From: Deferribacter desulfuricans SSM1
Lineage (GTDB): Bacteria > Chrysiogenota > Deferribacteres > Deferribacterales > Deferribacteraceae
Assembly (NCBI RefSeq): GCF_000010985.1
Contig: NC_013939.1
Location: 649,501 to 713,500 of the forward strand
Direction: 5' to 3'
DNA: 64,000 nucleotides
This document shows, piece after piece, positions 61,390 to 64,000 of the stretch. A program made the translations under genes and the position numbers. The number at the start of each line of letters is the position of its first letter. Position 1 is the first letter of the stretch. Below the pieces are notes generated by a model. It worked only from the letters and a program-made list of their open reading frames with translations, ran no database searches and was not told the origin of the DNA.

Positions 61390-64000
61390 ATGAAAATTGA
61401 AAAATTATTTAACTTTAAAGTATTTATTATTCTACTACTAATTGTGGAGATTTCTACTCTGTTTGGACGTACGATTTATGCTGATAATTGGAAAAAAGTG
61501 ACTACGTATCCTGGGAGTAAAAAAATTCTAAATTTAACAGTAAAGTTTTCTGAATGTTGGGAACGTAACATGTATAACTATAATGAGTGGATCAATTGCA
61601 AAAATAATAAAGACAGAATTTCCTGGGACACGGTTAGCAAAAGAGTGAGAAGAACCTATGAATTTACTCTAGATTATCCCGGATATGTAACATTTCATTT
61701 TGAGTCTAAGGTTCCAAAAGGGGTATTTTACCATCAGGAACCCAGTTTCTGGGTGCTTAAGAAAGGCAAAGATAATAATTGGCATGAAATAACTAAAGTT
61801 ACTTACTATAAATGCATGCAGGGATCCAAAGTAAGATCAGAGTCAAATATGTTTTTCTATAAGGTCAATCCAGATGGCTCGCTCAAGTACCTCGCACCAC
61901 CGCCCCTCTATGAGGCTGGAGAATATAAGATTATTATTGAAGCGGGCAAACGTACTGGGGCTTATGAGCTTTATTATGTTCCTGGAGAAGTGAATTTGCA
62001 GGTATACATTATCAATGTGCATAAAAATAATAATATTAAAAAATTAGAATGCGAAATGCATCAACTGCCTATAATCAAATATAATAAGATGAAAAAAAAC
62101 ACAAATAAAAATGAAGAATATATTTTTTTGACCAAATGGAGCGGAGATGAAATAGCTGTTGATATAAATGGAGATGGAAATTTTATAGATTTTGAAAATT
62201 GTAAACCAGCTAACGGTCCAATAATATTAAACAGAAAATCCGTAATAATAACTGGAATGGGTTCATGTGCCTTGATTGATTTTGCAGAAAGAGGTTCAGT
62301 AACTGTACATAATATGAGTAATTTTTCAATTGAAGATTATATTATTACACAAGGTGGCATTACTGCAAAAACATTCATGCCAGAAGGCGATATACGGGTC
62401 GATTTTAATGAAGATGATAGGAATTTTAAAGAAGTTGACTTTTCTATTTCAACACCTACTTGTATAGCGGGTGTACGAGGAACTATCTTTCATGTTTCTC
62501 ACCGACATGAAACTAATGCTACAAAGGTTTGTGTTGATAGAGGAAAGGTTGAGGTAACACCCAAGATGTTCTCTGATAAACCAAAAATGGTGAAATCAGG
62601 AGAATGTATAACTGTCGACAGTCATTCCTTTGGAACAGTAACTAAGCCAAGTTATTCATTAAACAATAATGGACTCATCGCATATTATCCATTGAATGGA
62701 GATACTGAAGACTATTCTGGATATAGGAATCATGGTGTCAACCATGGTGCCATTTTTTCCTCTGGATTTAGTGGAAAAGCTTTAAAATTTAATGGTACTG
62801 ATGCATACCTTGAAATACCTAGAAGGATAAAAGATGATTTTACGATAGAGGCTTGGGTAAAATCTGATTCTCAGAGTTTAACAGGAACCCAATGTTATCA
62901 AGGCAATGGTCTTATTTGGTCAGATGTAGGTGGCACAAACAATGACTTCATCTTAGCTCTATTAAATAACAAATTTTGTATGTTTACTGGCAATCCGGAC
63001 AAGAGCATTCTAAGTAGTACTACTGTTACAAAAGGCGGTTGGATGCATGTTGCAGTAACCAGAGAAAGAAAGACTGGCAAAGTTAGGATGTATGTGAATG
63101 GTAAAGAAGAAGCTTCTATGTTTGCAGGTAGAAACGCTCTAAATGCCAATCCTCAAATACATATAGGTGGCAACACACTTGATAGAAGGTTTTTTAAGGG
63201 TTTTATTGATGAAGTTCGAATTTATAACTTTGCTCGTACCAGTGAAGAAATCAGTTCGGATTTCAACAAAACAAAATCTTATATACCTACTTCAAATTTA
63301 TCTACTGGCCAATACGTGGTAATTCATCCAGATAATAATATTTCTTTTACTTTTAAAAACAGATATAAGTTTAAAGGTTATGATGACTATATAACCATAT
63401 CAAAAAACAGTATTTCTGATCTCAAAAAAGGGCAGGCACTTTCGATTTCTCTATGGTTTAAAGCTTCTGATTTGAGGGGCGTTAGATATTCTACTGATAA
63501 ATGGGGAGAGGGCTGGAGAACTATTTTGTCTAAAGATAATGGCTATAGTGGCAGTTGTTTTCCTGGGAACCCTTTTTATAAAAATGCTGGTTATATCCTT
63601 CGTATAATTAATGACAAGATACAATTTTCTTTGCGAAACAATAACTATAAAAACAATTATGCTGATCTCTATAGCCCTAACATATATCCAAACAAATGGT
63701 ATAATGTGGTAGTAGCTGTCTCAGCAGTTCCCGGCAATGGATTTGCCAAAATGTATCTAAACGGTAGAGAGGTAGATTCTAAGGTAATATCTAATCCGAC
63801 GGATTATATTGACGGTCGAAATCTATATTTGGGTGCAACTTTTTATGATCGAACATGTTGCAAAAGCCCAAAATATTATGATTATGTGAATGGTTCATCA
63901 GGTATGTCGCAATTTTTCAAAGGTGAAATAGCTAATGTTCAATTGTATGATAGAATACTTTCACCTCAAGAGATTTTAAATTTCTATATGAAGCAAAGAA
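61390..64000 (+). CDS. Large secreted FecR-LamG protein (3' end outside the window)
   Basis: An open frame of at least 870 codons from the ATG at 61390 (AAGGAG site) to the window edge. Signal peptide (about 1-32, ending TIYA). A FecR domain lies at about 355-415 (FSISTPTCIAGVRGTIFHVS ... CVDRGKVEVTP). Two laminin-G/concanavalin-like domains follow, each beginning with the LamG-type YYPLNGDTEDYSG or SISLWFKASD pattern and ending in GFIDEVRIYNFART and KGEIANVQLYDRIL. Such proteins are cell-surface or periplasmic binding proteins; FecR here is not the anti-sigma type. Confidence 0.82.
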   Translation, partial: MKIEKLFNFKVFIILLLIVEISTLFGRTIYADNWKKVTTYPGSKKILNLTVKFSECWERNMYNYNEWINCKNNKDRISWDTVSKRVRRTYEFTLDYPGYVTFHFESKVPKGVFYHQEPSFWVLKKGKDNNWHEITKVTYYKCMQGSKVRSESNMFFYKVNPDGSLKYLAPPPLYEAGEYKIIIEAGKRTGAYELYYVPGEVNLQVYIINVHKNNNIKKLECEMHQLPIIKYNKMKKNTNKNEEYIFLTKWSGDEIAVDINGDGNFIDFENCKPANGPIILNRKSVIITGMGSCALIDFAERGSVTVHNMSNFSIEDYIITQGGITAKTFMPEGDIRVDFNEDDRNFKEVDFSISTPTCIAGVRGTIFHVSHRHETNATKVCVDRGKVEVTPKMFSDKPKMVKSGECITVDSHSFGTVTKPSYSLNNNGLIAYYPLNGDTEDYSGYRNHGVNHGAIFSSGFSGKALKFNGTDAYLEIPRRIKDDFTIEAWVKSDSQSLTGTQCYQGNGLIWSDVGGTNNDFILALLNNKFCMFTGNPDKSILSSTTVTKGGWMHVAVTRERKTGKVRMYVNGKEEASMFAGRNALNANPQIHIGGNTLDRRFFKGFIDEVRIYNFARTSEEISSDFNKTKSYIPTSNLSTGQYVVIHPDNNISFTFKNRYKFKGYDDYITISKNSISDLKKGQALSISLWFKASDLRGVRYSTDKWGEGWRTILSKDNGYSGSCFPGNPFYKNAGYILRIINDKIQFSLRNNNYKNNYADLYSPNIYPNKWYNVVVAVSAVPGNGFAKMYLNGREVDSKVISNPTDYIDGRNLYLGATFYDRTCCKSPKYYDYVNGSSGMSQFFKGEIANVQLYDRILSPQEILNFYMKQR

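Noticed and set aside
62898-63149. 83-residue minus-strand frame
   Set aside because: Lies inside the LamG region of the large plus-strand frame and has no family signal.

Overview
The window is an AT-rich (roughly 30% GC) bacterial chromosome segment from what looks like an anaerobically respiring, probably thermophilic or moderately thermophilic Gram-negative bacterium. The mix of a PsrABC-type molybdoenzyme, a bc-type quinol oxidase with split cytochrome b, a multiheme c-type cytochrome, fumarate reductase/succinate dehydrogenase, a TRAP dicarboxylate transporter and CoA-disulfide-reductase-like flavoproteins is typical of Deferribacteres-like organisms. That taxonomic placement is inference, not shown by a marker gene here.

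Layout. 1-4694: respiratory genes, namely the 3' end of a molybdopterin oxidoreductase, its iron-sulfur and NrfD-type membrane subunits, a small TPR protein, then Rieske, cytochrome b N-half, cytochrome b C-half and a tetraheme cytochrome. 4944-17054: central metabolism, with tRNA-Leu (anticodon AAG), an isochorismatase-family hydrolase, aconitase, an XRE-cupin regulator, LeuB, a DctPQM TRAP transporter and sdhCDAB. 17633-25439: a diguanylate cyclase, an AMMECR1 protein, a decayed-looking indolepyruvate oxidoreductase-like pair, an FmdE-like protein with a TauE exporter, and an MBL hydrolase / RsbW-like ATPase / response regulator group. 25468-33060: a chemosensory operon (CheW, MCP, CheA-REC hybrid, CheB, CheR-TPR, REC-HisKA) with no flagellar genes in view. 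33057-37357: an SDR, a CoA-disulfide-reductase-like flavoprotein, an FTR1 iron permease and a secreted dienelactone-hydrolase-like protein. 37365-37763: three tRNA-Ser genes.

37744-58725 is an integrated mobile element of about 21 kb. Its tyrosine integrase lies beside tRNA-Ser(GCT), and the last 21 bp of the tRNA end (with one following base) are duplicated exactly at 58705-58725. The left half carries mobility and maintenance functions: integrase, xis-like protein, LAGLIDADG endonuclease, a frameshifted second recombinase, HigBA, a ParR-like protein and a frameshifted ParM, plus a GC-rich structured non-coding block. The right half carries cargo almost wholly about the envelope: a DedA-PAP2-LssY fusion, a two-component system and a BcrC-like phosphatase in one operon; then MarC, an amino-acid permease, an MprF-type flippase domain protein, a membrane phosphodiesterase-like protein and an MGDG-synthase/MurG-like glycosyltransferase. 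An IS5-type insertion sequence sits between the two cargo operons. I read the cargo as a lipid or envelope remodelling cassette.

58726-64000 lies outside the element: a DUF333/NlpC-P60-like lipoprotein, an L,D-transpeptidase, and a large FecR-LamG secreted protein that runs off the window.

Recurring sequence-level themes are consensus promoters placed only 6 nt before an ATG with no Shine-Dalgarno sequence (at least three signalling genes), small dispersed intergenic repeats (ATTGCGAGCG-type and TTGCACAATA-type, the latter resembling the IS end), and a shared 19-bp element in front of four genes of the integrated element.
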